The translations under genes were made by a program, and so were the position numbers. Shown one piece after another: positions 1 through 12,886 of a stretch of DNA of 64,000 nucleotides; position 1 is the stretch's first letter, and each line of letters begins with the position of its first letter. The DNA is from Sipunculus nudus (Eukaryota; Annelida; Sipuncula; Golfingiida; Sipunculidae). The notes beneath the pieces are model-generated. The model searched no databases and had not been told where the DNA came from. It saw nothing but the letters and a program-made list of their open reading frames with translations. The DNA is taken from NCBI GenBank assembly GCA_026874595.1, contig CM049308.1, positions 40,660,527-40,724,526 of the forward strand. Direction: 5' to 3'.

Positions 1-1400
1 TACTTATTTAATAAATCAAGACATTAATGTTGATGACAACATAGCACATAATGCTTGTCAGCTCAGCAGATGTCTCAGATGAATACATAGGGTTGAGAAA
101 ATATTGAGAGCTCAACCAGGTTAATACCCTAATTGTTACCAGTTGATTTATAACTAAGGTGTTGAATAAGGAAGAAGTTGTTATTTAATGGAATTGGCAT
201 TTCCTTTGGCATTTGTGATTGTTGCAAAAGATATGTAAATGGTAAAAAAAATTCATATAATAACTTGTCATAAGCAAATAAAAATTTAATTATGTTTCTC
301 AGGTACCTTTTTCCTGTAAAAAATATGCAGATGGGTGGCTTTGCATTTTCTTACTGTGAAATGACGTTGAATATCATTTTTTTTCATGCACTGACATAGA
401 AATGACAACCAGTGATTAAAATATGAGATAATAAACTATATATAGGTCAAATTAGTCAGTTTTGAAAGGATCCTATAAATATGGGTCATTTCTATTTCTT
501 ATACATGTCATAATAACATACCCAGCATATAGGACTACAGGTGTCAAAATTTCACCTTGAACCCCGGAACACACAAGCCCAGCTGAGGGTCATGACATTG
601 AGATTCCCCATTAAATTGCATAGTCCTGTGTCGTTAAAACAGGATCCGAGATCATTTAATGAAATAACACAATAGAAATCTCTTTAATCTTATATAATAT
701 TTGTTGATATTTCTTATTAAAATCTTAACTGCCAGGGTTCATTTCTACTTAAAATGAACCTCTTCCAGTTAGGTCTTGTCAGACGGCCAGGACTATCTAA
801 CTTCAAAAGTAAAAATCTGTTACATTTCAGTGAAACACCTGTTTACATTTCACATGCACATGCCTACAAAATATTACTTATTCCTTAAATTCCTTACCAC
901 AAAAACACCAACGTTTTTGTTATTCCCCTTGAACCAGTTTATATCCAAGATACTTGGACAGACTACATTATTCTTTTCACTACACTTATACTTCTGATGA
1001 TGCATTGTGGGCCATCAGTTTCACAGCCCACAAACCCTAACCAGTAGGGTCATACTCTTGTGACTACAAATCTGTGTAATTTGCTCTGGCAGTGGGGGCA
1101 CAAAGTACAGTTGCAAACAGTTACAAAGCATGAAAAAAAAAACAATTTATCAGATGAAATATTTCATTTTTATTCTATCACACCAAAATTAGACCAATTC
1201 AGGTGTTTTATTTAAGATAAGTATTGCTCTTAGGGAAACTAAATATATTGACACATTGTTATCTATGAAAACTGGCACTCTGTATTACATTGCTAACAGA
1301 CAAACACAATCAAACCAAAGGACCAAGGGGAAAACATAAAACCTTTGCCTTCTTGGCAGTGATATAATGAAATGAAGTCAACAATTAGCTTGTCTTGAAA
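1..1400. other. AT-rich stretch, no gene recognised
   Basis: No reading frame with protein-like composition, no convincing exon and no RNA gene was recognised on either strand. The sequence is AT-rich and could be intron or intergenic DNA of a gene extending to the left. Confidence 0.5.
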
Positions 1401-1410
1401 AAAATAGGAA

Positions 1411-2640
1411 TTTTAGCTCAGCTGACTATAAGTCCTCAAATTTTTATGAAACCTCAAATGTTTTTGAAAAACCTATTTTCACACTTCAGGACTGCCTAAT
1501 ATCAAAACCACTCATCTATTTTTCCTCATATTTTCCATAAATATTCCTCTAAATAGTTTCTATGTACATGCCAGAAATTATGTCTGTATTATATAATTTA
1601 AAAAAAGTTATGGGCCCAAACATAATCATTTTTAAAAAATCAGGAAAGATATTTCATCACTTAACACAAAACATGTTAAAGCTATGGACTTTTTTTCCAG
1701 TAAAATAACTTTAATTAATCAAAATTAAATTGTATACCCAAAATTATATCAAAATCTTTTAAATTTTTTAAATTATTAACAAAAATAAAAAATTGGTACC
1801 TTAAATTTTGCCCAACTTTGACCATAGCACGTTTTTTTCCTGTAAGTACCGTGGATTTTATTTTCACAGCATTTTTGTGTTTGCATTTCATCTGTTAAGA
1901 CCAAAAATTTGAAACCAGTTGATCAAAAACTGTAGATTTTATTCAAGTTTTCAAGCACCATGTAACATATTGTTTACATCAAGCTAGTGTTATGCAGCTC
2001 AGCTTCCCAGCTTCAGCTCTCAGTTCCCAAAATTTGGCATACAATTAGATGTCTCTAAAGTCCCCTACCATGCCAAGAATTTGGTCACTAGGACTTATTA
2101 CCTTCGAGACATTAATGAAAAACTTCATTTTTCCGTTAAAGACCCATTGTTACACTTCAAGACGGCCTAATATCAAAACCACTGATCTGACTTTAATCAT
2201 ATATAATATACATATTTTTCTATACATTCTCTATGCACATGCCAGAAATGATGTCAGTATTGCGTAACTGTTTTAAGTTATGGGCCCAAACATAAACACT
2301 TTGTAAAAAATCAAGAAATATATTTACTCCCTTAACAAGGGGATTGCTGAAGCTAAAGATTTTTTGTCAGGGATGTAACATGATTTAATCAAGATTCAAT
2401 TGAATACCCAAAATTAGTCCTGAATTTCTCAAATTTTATAAGTTATTAGTATAAATATAAAATTTGTACCTTAAATTTTGCCCAACTTTGACCATAGCAC
2501 GTTTGTTTCCTTTGAGCACTGTTGATATAATTTTCATATCATGCACACATAAGGATTTCAGCTGTTTAGTTTAGAAAGCTGAAAGAAATTGGCCAAAAAT
2601 TGTAGTTTTTATTAATGGTTTTATGAGACCATTTCAGACC
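1411..2640 (+). repeat. Dimeric 671-bp tandem repeat with tandem-core element 5' end
   Basis: Two diverged copies of a long unit lie head to tail. Shared anchors such as TTATGGGCCCAAACATAA (near 1608 and 2279) and CCCAACTTTGACCATAGCAC (near 1809 and 2480) are both about 671 bp apart. The left edge, TTTTAGCTCAGCTGACTATA at about 1411, matches the 5' terminus of the much larger tandem-core elements at 7747 and 58248. I therefore read this as a relative of that family with a different core. Confidence 0.6.
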
Positions 2641-2654
2641 TTTGCTCTCTCCAG

Positions 2655-2771
2655 CCCCTCTTGAGTGACCTATATGTTGACCTTGTTGAACTTTCAGCAA
2701 ATTATGCATGCTTGAGGCGAGGCATACACTGGGGCAGCCAGGCAGCTTATGGCCAGCCACAGTTGATCCAG
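2655..2771 (+). CDS. Candidate internal exon, unidentified protein
   Basis: A pyrimidine-rich acceptor (TTTGCTCTCTCCAG) precedes 39 open codons in phase 0, followed by a possible but weak donor (CAG|GTGTCC). The peptide has protein-like composition, for example SDLYVDLVELSANYACLRRG, but I do not recognise the family. It could be an upstream exon of the same gene as the candidate terminal exon at 5315-5452, since both are in phase 0. This may be chance, and the weak donor lowers confidence. Confidence 0.25.
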
Positions 2772-2860
2772 GTGTCCAACCCAACTCATCTAGTAGTTTT
2801 AACCAACAACATAACAATAAACAATAAATTAGTAAATTTTTATTGGTTTTAAATAACAAA

Positions 2861-3830
2861 TTAAAGAAAAATAGAAAAGGACTTTGTTAGTTTATAATAA
2901 CAGGAAATTATAACTTGCAGTTACTGATGATATAAGAATCTTGTATGGACAGATAGAATGTCACATATTCCAAATATTACCATGCAGTCACCAAAAGTGG
3001 TATTTTTCAGTCCAATTTTAATGATAAAAAAAAATAAATCATATTATTCATCACTATAGATAATCATTAGGGATCATATGAAGGAAATTAATGATAGACA
3101 AAGATGCAGTTGATAATATTAATCTAGATTCCTACTGTGTCTAGTGTGTAAATTGATGTGACATTAGTCCAAAATGAATATATTACATTTACTTTTTTTT
3201 AATATAAATAAAAGCCATAAAACCAGGTACTTATGATCAGCATTTAAATGTGTGAATTTTGTATATTCTGGATTCTCAACATATTTGTTTGGTGAAAACT
3301 GAATAAATACCAGACATGGTGCAAATACTTTGCAATTGTATTTAAATACGAATATGAATATGTACTCCATTATAAAATTTCTTGCATTAAGAATGGGAAT
3401 ACAGGTAAAAATGAAAGTATGTGAATACCAGTGCAAATAATTTCAAAATGTATTCATGAATGCATTCATGAATATATTCTTTAATATTATTTTAATAATC
3501 ATTTCAGTTATATTTCATTTTAAAAAATCATACGATTCTCTTATTATTTTTAATAAAAATTATATTTGGGACAATATTTGTAATTTTTTGTAATTTTTTT
3601 AATAAATAGTTAAACTCTTATATGTTCTGCTATAAGTTATATGGCCAAGTCAAAATCTGTGTGACAATAGTACTCCATTTGTTAATAAAATAAATGAAAT
3701 CAATCCTCTTCCCTGTCTCCAAAGGTACTATCAAAATCATACATAAGCTAAACAGCAACAACTTATAATACAGCTTATATTTATTACCACACAATACCAG
3801 CATGTGCCTCATTTCTAAATCATATTTTTA
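2861..3830. other. AT-rich stretch, no gene recognised
   Basis: Very AT-rich sequence with homopolymer runs. I see no exon, RNA gene or repeat structure in it. Confidence 0.5.
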
Positions 3831-5186
3831 TGCCCCCGCCACAAAGTGGCCGGGGCATATAGTTTTACCCATGTCCGTCATTCCGTCCTTCCGTCATTCC
3901 GAAATCAAACAGTTGTATGGACTTTTTTTCGCAATGCCTGCAGATATTGGCCTGATTTTTGGTGTGTAGATAGATAATGACCAGTTACAGATCGAGTTTG
4001 CGTTTCGTCCCAGTTGACCTACTTTTGACCGTTTTACGGCTCCTAAACTTAGAAAATTTCATGAAAAATTGAAATTTTCATGACAAATACACATTAACAG
4101 ACTTTTTTTCGCAATGCCTGCAGATATTGGCCTGATTTTTTGTGTGTGGGCAGATAAGGACCAGTTACAGATCGAGTTCGCGTTTCGTCCCAGTTGACCT
4201 ACTTTTGACCGTTTTACGACTCCTAAACTTAGAAAATTTCATGAAAAATTGAAATTTTCATGACAAATACACATGTACGGACTTTTTTTCGCAGTGCCTG
4301 TAGATATTGGCCTGATTTTTGGTGTGTGCGCAGATATTGACCAGTTACAGATAGAGTTTGCGTTTGGATACCAGTTGACCTACTTTTGATTGTTTTAAGA
4401 GGCTCCTGAACATAGAAAATTTCATGAAAAATATAAATTTACATGACAAATACACATGTACAGACTTTTTTTTTGCAATACCTGCAGATATTGGCCTGAT
4501 TTTTGGTGTGTAGGCAGATAATGACCAGTTACAGATTGAGTTCACGTTTTGTCTTAGTTGACGTACTTTTGACCGTTTGAAGGTGCTCTAACATAGAAAA
4601 TTTCATAAAAAAGTGCACATGTACGGACTTTTTTCACAGTGCCTGCAGACACGGGCCTGATTTTTGGTGTGTAGGCAGATAATGACCAGTTTCAGATTGA
4701 GTTCTTGTGTTGTCCAAGTTGACCTACCTTTGACCATTTCACTGCTCCTGAACATAGAAAGTTTAATGAAAAATAGAAATTTTCATAACAAATGCATATG
4801 TACGGACTTTTTTTCCTCAATGCCTGCAGATACCACCCTGATTTTTTATGTGTGGGCAGATAATGACAGTTACAGATCGAGTTCGCGTTTCGTCCCGGTT
4901 GACCTACTTTTGATTGTTTTACGGCTCCTAAAAATTAGAAAATTTCATGAAAGACAGAAATTTATATGGAAAATGCACATGTATGGACTTTTTTTCACAA
5001 TGCCTGCAGATACTGGCCTGATTTTTGGTGTTTTGCTTGATAATGACCCATACAGATCGACTTTGCATTTTGTCATATACTTTTGACCATAAGACACCAC
5101 CTGAACTTAAAAATTTTTTCAAAATTTAACAATTGTTTCTTATTTGCCCCAGGCGGGGGCATTTGTGTCGTTCCGACACATCTAGT
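3831..5186 (+). mobile_element. Helitron-like non-autonomous element with seven ~180-bp internal repeats
   Basis: The 5' end carries a hairpin (about 3831-3857, TGCCCC..GCCAC pairing with GTGGC..GGGGCA). The 3' end has GGCGGGGGCATT, which is inverted relative to the 5' AATGCCCCCGCC. It is followed by a perfect 7-bp-stem hairpin (TGTGTCG-ttc-CGACACA, 5164-5180) and then TCTAG. A hairpin just upstream of CTAG is the classical Helitron 3' signature (CTRR). Between the ends lie seven head-to-tail ~180-bp units, each starting near GGACTTTTTTTCGCAATGCC (about 3919, 4099, 4279, 4460, 4625, 4803, 4984). No Rep/helicase coding sequence is present, so the element is non-autonomous. Confidence 0.65.
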
Positions 5187-5200
5187 TTTATCATATATTA

Positions 5201-5233
5201 CAGCTGAGAGCCATGACCCATAGGTCCCTTGTT
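5201..5233 (+). repeat. Orphan 3' terminus of the tandem-core element family
   Basis: CAGCTGAGAGCCATGACCCA plus the next bases TAGGTCCCTTGTT closely match the 3' end of the element at 7747-11640 (CAGCTGATTGTCATGACCCA, then TGGGTCACTTGTT). No core repeat of that family is attached. It is probably a remnant that the Helitron-like element inserted into or beside. Confidence 0.5.
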
Positions 5234-5296
5234 AATGCCAGGTGGCAGCACTGCTTGGCAGTAATTCTTAGATTTGATAATTCCTGGTCAGTATGA

Positions 5297-5452
<156 letters not shown>

Positions 5453-5471
5453 ACATCATATATCAAATAAA

Positions 5472-7746
5472 GAAACAGAACAAATGTGAACTGCACTGTA
5501 CAAGTGGCAAGCAGTACTTAACATGACATCAAGGACCTTTCATACATCTCTTAATTTAAAAGCTGAGGAAGAGTACTGAATATTATATTTAAAAGGTATT
5601 TCACAATCTTAAATTTATCTATTCATGTGTTGCAAGTTACATTCAACACTCACATATAGGGTTTAATTGAACTTAAAACACTTATAAAAAGTGTGTTCCA
5701 AATTACAAACCACAGACTTGTTTCCATATGTATATCATTTATAGCAATTTGTTTTGAAGGGATACCCTAGGCTGCCAAAGAAATACTAATTGTACCATTT
5801 TTAATTATGAAATATAAATTTAACATTTGGATTTAGATTAATCTTGACTTGAAGATAGTACTTAATGAATCAGAATTATGATTCTTTGTTACAGTATATC
5901 AGTACACAAGCCACATATAGTAAGCAATGTAAAAATGAGCTGCTCCTTTTGAAAACATATTTGATGACTTTTGAAACATATTTATGACTGGTCCTTGATC
6001 AAATACTAGCAGAACACATACAGGGGTATTTCATTTTGATATGTAAACCTGTATTTATGTTAGACCACACATACATCAAAGATGCTGTACATAGTTTAAC
6101 AGATGGACACATACCACAAGTATTTTATATAACTGCAGGTTGGTGGGTGGCGACTGTTGAAGGGAAGGTGTCAGTGGGTTTTGTAGGTTCATGCCACAAG
6201 TATTAGCACTTTGATATTATTAGATTAACTTTCAGATCACTTAATAAATGACTTTTCAATTCTGTTTGGCTGTGAATATGTGTAATTGTAAGTTTAAATC
6301 ACAGATTTGGCTGATATATATTCTTTGGATAAATGCAAAGAATCAAATAAATTCTGATTTCTGAAGTCTAATAATGTTAATTTTTTAGTTTCTTGTAAAA
6401 GATACTAACAATTGACTATGTAATTTATAGTTGATGAGTAGGACTGAAATACTTTGGAGGTTGCAAGCTGGCGATACCTGCACAGTAAAATTACACGCCA
6501 AATGGCCCTTTATCATATTATATATTTCTTGCCCTAATGGGATATTATATATTACATGCCCTGACGTTAGGGTTGGGCTGATGATCGTTTGTAATAGGTG
6601 ATTGGTCAGGTTGTTGCAAACTATCCAATAATCAATGATTGCATTGCCATAATCAATGGCAATTTTTTGCATGCAAGCATACTAGAGTTGTGGACTTCTT
6701 TGTGCCTCAAGGCCCTTTTTAAGTTATTATATAAACAAGTAGGCTATAGAATTTATTAAGACATTAATTTAGACATAATTAGCCTGCATTTAGGCCTACA
6801 TGTCAGTTGAGATGACGTGCAGGTCTGTATATGGTCTGAAGGTTCATACTTCTAACCAACCAATTATTTTAGATCATTGGTCTGTAGAGGTCAACTGATT
6901 TTTACTGATGATCGATCATGAAATTACAACTGATTGCCAGTACTACTTAACAAAGAGACTTTTTCTTCAAAAGTACTTTATATTTATATCAACTGGCGTG
7001 TCTGCACTGAGGCCTAGTACTCAGGGTGTCTTTGTTCATGCAGATTTTGCACATTTTTGATCATACATAAATGTAGTAAATTTCACTTTGAGAATTAACA
7101 GGAGAGAATATTTTCTGTTTATTTTCTTCAGGAGGGCCTGGTCTTGATAACAGATCACACTTAGTCGCAAAAGTGGGAGCATGGACCCTTCATTGTTCCC
7201 TCAAAACAGTTCATTTATTCTAAATACAATTCATTTGTATTTGGTCAGCGTAATCATGTGTAATGCACAAAGTGGACTTAGCCTTGGTGGGGCCAGGGGG
7301 CTTAGAAATCTGGGATATATTCAACAAAATGAGGGCAAGGTTGATCTTGGGGTAGGACACCATTACATATGCCACCTTTCAAATTTCAAATTTTTGTTTG
7401 TACCGTTTGATAATTATGGTCACCAGCTACCATTTGCATAAAATGCTTAAAATAACTTATAGTGCCAAGCAATACAGGTTTTGCCATGTCTGTCACTTGT
7501 AGGTTACTAGATTTTTCCAAATTTTCTCAAGAAATCTTTACATTTCTTTGTAAAAAAATGGCATTATTTTACAACTGAAAGGGTTTTGTAATAATATAAC
7601 TTGTATGCATATGTTAATAAAACATGAACACATATATGTTTACTGTTATTTTAAAGTCATTGATCATTCAACATCTGTAATTAAATCACACTATGCTAGG
7701 TTGTCATTTAATGAAGACGTCCATGCTAGTAGCAAAATCAGTTTTT
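5472..7746. other. AT-rich intergenic-like stretch
   Basis: No convincing exon or RNA gene was found on either strand. Short open frames in this stretch have no protein-like composition. Confidence 0.5.
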
Positions 7747-10700
7747 TAGCTCAGCTGACTGTAAGTCATCTTAGCTTTAGCGATCACTCTTTGTCGGTGG
7801 TCCGTCCGGCCATTTGTCCGTTAACAAGGCACAAATCGTAACCACTGGACCTGGAATCTTCTTACTTTACATCCGGAGAGGTCCATGAAAAATCTCCTTG
7901 GAAACCTGGAATTAGGTCTCTGTTACCCATATCCTTCGAGCTATGGGGCCCCAAAGTACCCCCCCAGAATAGTAAAAAATTTCATACAAAAACTTCAATA
8001 TCTCATTAACTACATCACTGATGGTCATGATTTTTGGCATATATATTGATCATGAGATGTTCCATCAATTCCTGCAGACTGGTGGCGCCACCTGTATTTT
8101 TTTATTTTTTTACGAATTTTTTTCTCTATTTTTGAGACCTTTAAAAATGTGGACATCTGTTAACAGGGCACAAATCGTAAAGACTGGACCTAGAATCTTC
8201 ATTCTTGACATTCTGAGAGACCTATGAAAAGTCTCCATGGAAACCAGAAATTAGGTCTCTGTTACCCATATTCTTCGAGCTATGGGGCCCCAAAGTACCC
8301 CCCAGAATAGCGAAAAATTTCATACAAATACTTCAATATCTCATTAACAACATCACTGATGGTCATGATTTTTCGCATACATATAGATCATGAGATGTTC
8401 CATCAATTCCTGCAGACTGGTGGCGCCACCTGTATTATTTTTTTATTTTTTACGAATTGTTTTCTCTATTTTTGAGACCTTTAAAAATGTGGACATCTGT
8501 TAACAGGGCACAAATCGTAAAGATTGGACCTAGAATCTTCATTCTTGACATTCTGAGAGACCTATGAAAAGTCTCCATGGAAACCAGAAATTAGGTCTCT
8601 GTTACCCATTTTCTTCGAGCTATGGGGCCCCAAAGTACCCCCCAGAATAGTGAAAAATTTCATACAAAATTTCAATATCTCATTAACTACATCACTGATG
8701 GTCATGATTTTTGGCATACATATTGATAATGAGATGTTTCATTAGTTTCTTTAGACTGGTGGCGCCACCTGTATTTTTTTATTTTTTACAAATTGTTTTC
8801 TCTATTTTTGAGACCTTTAAAAATGTTAACATCTGTTAACAGGGCACAAATCGTAAAGACTGAACCTAGAATCTTCATTCTTGACATTCTGAGAGACCTA
8901 TGAAAAGTCTCCATTGAAACCAGAAATTAGGTCTCTGTTACCCATATCCTTTGAGCTATGGGGCCCCAAAGTACCCCCCAGAATTGTCAAAAATTTCATA
9001 AAAAAACTTCAATATCTCATTACCTACATCACTGATGGTCATGATTTTTGGCATACATATTGATCATGAGATGTTTCATCAGTTTCTGCAGACTGGTGTC
9101 GCCACCTGTATTTTTACAATTTTTTCTCTATTTTTGAGACCTTTGAGGATGTAGTTATCTGTCAACAGGGTTCAAATTGTAACGAATAGAACTAGAATCT
9201 TCATCCTTGACACACAGGGTGACCCATGAAAAGTCTCCATGGAAACCTGAAATTAGGTTTCTGTTACCCATATCCTTTGAGCTGTGGCACTCCAGAGTGC
9301 AGCTCAGAATAATGGAAAATTTGATACAAAAGCTGAAGTATCTGAACAACTAATGCAGAGATCACCATAATTGTTTGCATGGATATTGATAATGGAGTGT
9401 TTCATCAGTTTCTGCAGACTGGTGGCACATATAATTGTTCGGGCTTTTTTTCGAATTTTTTTCTCTATTTTTGAGACCTTTAAAGATATGATTATCTGTT
9501 AACATGGCACAAATCTTAACAACTGGACCTAGAATCTTCATTCTTTACACACAGGGAGACCCATGAAAAATCTCCATGGAAACCAGAAATTAGGTCTCTG
9601 TTAATCATATTCTTTGAGCTATGGGGCCCCAAAGTACCCCCCAGAATAGTGAAAAATTTCATTTAAATACTTCAATATCTCATTAACTACATCACTGATG
9701 GTCATGATTTTCGCATACATATTGATTATGAGATGTTCCATCAGTTCCTGCAGACTGGTGGCGCCACCTGTATTTTTTTTATTTTTTACGAATTTTTTTC
9801 TCTATTTTTGAGACCTTAAAAAATGTGAAAATCTGTTAACAGGGCACAAATCGTAAAGACTTGACCTAGAATCTTCATTCTTGACATTCTGAGAGACCTA
9901 TGAAAAGTCTCAATGGAAACCAGAAATTAGGTCTCTGTTACCCATATTCTTCGAGCTATAGGGCCCCAAAGTACCCCCCAGAATAGTGAAAAATTTCATA
10001 CAAATACTTCAATATCTCATTAACTACATCACTGATGGTCATGATTTTTCGCATACATATTGATCATGAGATGTTCCATCAGTTCCTGCAGACTGGTGGT
10101 GCCACCTGTATTTTTTTATTTTTTACGAATTGTTTTCTCTATTTTTGAGACCTTTAAAAATGTGAAAATCTGTTAACAGGGCACAAATCGTAAAGACTGG
10201 ACCTAGAATCTTCATTCTTGACATTCTGAGAGACCTATGAAAAGTCTCCATGGAAACTAGAAATAAGGTCTCTGTTACCCATATTCTTTGAGCTATTGGG
10301 CCCCAAAATACCCCCCAGAATAGTGAAAAATTTCATACAAATATTTTAATATCTCATTAACTACATCACTGATGGTCATGATTTTTGGCATACATATTGA
10401 TCATGAGATGTTCCATCAGTTCCTGCAGACTGGTGGCGCCACCTGTATTTTTTTATTTTTTACGAATTTTTTTCTCTATTTTTGAGACCTTAAAGGATGT
10501 AGTTATCTGTCAACAGGGTTCAAATTGGACCTAGAATCTTCATTCTTGACACACAGGGAGACCCATGAAAAGTTTCCATGGAAACCAGAAATTAGGTTTC
10601 TGTTACCCATATCCTGTGAGCTATGGCACTCCAAAGTACAGCTCAGAATAATGGAAAATTTGATACAAAAGCTGAAGTATCTGAACAACTAATGCAGAGA

Positions 10701-11640
10701 TCACCATAATTGTTTGCATGGATATTGATAATGGAGTGTTTCATCAGTTTCTGCAGCCTGGTGGCACCACATATAATTGTTTGGGCTTTTTTCGAATTTT
10801 TTTCTCTATTTTTGAGACCTTTAAAGATATGAACATCTGTTAACATGGCACAAATCATAACAACTGGACCTAGAATCTTCATTCTTTACACACAGGGAGA
10901 CCCATGAAAAATCTCCATGGAAACCTGAAATTAGGTCTCTGTTACCCATATCCATTAATCTGTATGGCTCCAAAATACCCCCCAGAATAATGAAAAATTT
11001 GATACAAAAACTCCAGTATCTCAATAACTACAACACTGATGCTCATGATTTTTGGCATACATATTGATCATGACATGTTCCATCAGTTTTAGCAGACTGG
11101 GTGTGCCACCTCTATTTTTTTTCAAATTTTTATGAATTATTTTCTCTATTTTTGAGACCTTTAAAGATGTGGTTATCTGTCAACAGGGTACAAATTGTAA
11201 CAACTGGACCTAGAATCTTCTTGTCATGCAAGGAGGCCCATGAAGTGTCTATGGAAACCTGAAATTAGGTCTCTGTTACCCATATCCTTCAAGCTATAGG
11301 ACTCCAAAGTATCCCTCAGAATAATGGAAAATTTGATACAAAAGCTGAAGTATCTGAACAACTAATCCAGAGACCACCATGCTTCTTTGCATGGATATTG
11401 ACAATTAAGTGTTTTTATTAATTTCTGCAGACTGGTGGCGCCACCTTTATTTTTTTTATTTTTTAGGAATTTTTTTCTCTATTTTTGAGATATATTAATA
11501 CAGACACAATCTCAGCCTGTTGGTTAATCTGCTTGATGCTTCAGTTGAATGGTTATATACTACCATTCAGATGATAAAATTTCCTTTTGCAAGTATCTTC
11601 CCAGTCAGCTGATTGTCATGACCCATGGGTCACTTGTTTA
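7747..11640 (+). mobile_element. Tandem-core element copy A (11 units of ~337 bp)
   Basis: The 5' end is AGCTCAGCTGACTGTAAGTC followed by a GTCCGTCCGGCC-rich segment. The 3' end is CAGCTGATTGTCATGACCCA, then TGGGTCACTTGTTT. The core consists of about eleven head-to-tail units spaced about 337 bp, each with a segment like CTGCAGACTGGTGGCGCCAC. The palindrome GGTGGCGCCACC is intact at 8081, 8419, 8758, 9757, 10432 and 11434 and degenerate in the other units. TGACCCATGGGTCA near the 3' end is a perfect 14-bp palindrome. Internal tandem repeats, a subterminal hairpin and an apparent T-rich insertion site resemble Helentron-associated (HINE-like) elements, but that class call is inference. There is no coding capacity. 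Confidence 0.7.
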
Positions 11641-12886
11641 ATCGGTTACAAATTGAACCAAGCCAAAATTGGGGAATGCCACATATTTTCTTGCCCGAGA
11701 TCATCAGGAGTAGCATTGAACAGAAATAAAACTGTGTGAAATATCATTATTCCAAATATAAGGTTAATTTTTCCTTCAAATAAACACTAATTAGATTTCT
11801 GAACAATGATTGGACAACATATTTACAGGGATACACAATTTGTATATTCCAAGTGAGAAAATGTCCGGTTTAAAAAGAATTTCAGTTGTCATATTGATAA
11901 AACTAATCTTGGCAAGAGGGAAACATGGGGTTCGATTTGGCTACCTATTAAGGTTTAGCATTTTTTTAAACTAAAGGAACAGCATGCACAAACTGAAATC
12001 CAGCCCAAAATGCTATCTGTCCTGATTCAGGGGAAAACTTGGTGGTGTAGTTGTTTTTAAAAGTTGAAAGCTCTTTTTTTTAAAAGTTGAAAGCTTTTTT
12101 TTTTTAAAAGTTGAACGCTCTTAAGAAAATTATGGATGCACCAGAAGGATATTCTCAACATTTTTCACTTCACATCATAACCTACTTATCATAATGTCGT
12201 GAAGGAAATTGATGGAATATAAAATGCAAAGTCATGTCTGTTAAGTTTGGTTTTAAATTTTATGCATCACATTTTGAAACACAAAAACCAATTGGTCTGA
12301 ATGTAATATTTATTAAGCTTTATCAGTATAAGAACAGAAAACTTCTCTGAGTACATGTATAACAAAGAGCACAAAGGTTGAAGACTGAGACAGATCAGGA
12401 CTGAGATGAATGCAAGTTTTACAAGCTGTTGGCCAAAATGAGCCCTCCCCCCATATAAACCAGTCTACAGACTACCCAGCACCAGCTTGAATATCCTTAA
12501 AAAATAGTCTGCTTAAGCTGCTGTGCTTAGCTTGCATAAGAAAGACCCTTTGGTTATATTATTATATTGCATAATGAAGAAATCTAACAAGCTAACCAAA
12601 AATGAGATTGTTCACAGAATTGTGTACAGCATTACATTTGGCACAAAAGCATTACAATTGTGTATAATACATAGCATCAGCACAATCAGCAAACTGCTTT
12701 CTGAATTGTGCTTCATTGTACTTAATGTCAACAAGTTTGTGTCAGCTTTTCAATTTATTTTGTTTGGGTTTCTTCTTATTTTTGTACACTGGTTTGGTAA
12801 CAACCTCTTCTCATGTGTTTTTAAATCACAGGTAATCTAATATTATTGATGACCTTGTGCATTTTAAGATGATAATTTCAACCACA
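11641..12886. other. 3' flank of the SCCPDH gene
   Basis: No gene was found. A short tandem repeat of about 24 bp, three copies of a TTTTTAAAAGTTGAAAGC-like unit, lies at about 12050-12122. AATAAA on the minus strand at 12754-12759 could be the SCCPDH poly(A) signal, about 128 bp past its stop codon. Confidence 0.45.
12754..12759 (-). promoter_or_regulatory. Possible poly(A) signal of SCCPDH
   Basis: Minus-strand AATAAA lies about 128 bp downstream of the SCCPDH stop codon. It was identified only by hexamer and position; other AT-rich hexamers nearby could serve instead. Confidence 0.35.

Noticed and set aside
4664-5086. 140-codon open frame at 4664
   Set aside because: It lies wholly inside the ~180-bp repeats of the Helitron-like element and the peptide itself is repetitive (MTSFRLSS / DNDSYRSS).
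8021-11024. Many 60-80 codon open frames in the 7.7-11.6 kb region and at 16.6-17.8 kb
   Set aside because: They repeat with the 337-bp unit on both strands and differ between units. They are by-products of the tandem repeat, not genes.
12523-12840. 105-codon frame at 12523
   Set aside because: Overlaps the SCCPDH 3' flank on the opposite strand, with AT-driven composition and no domain-like features.
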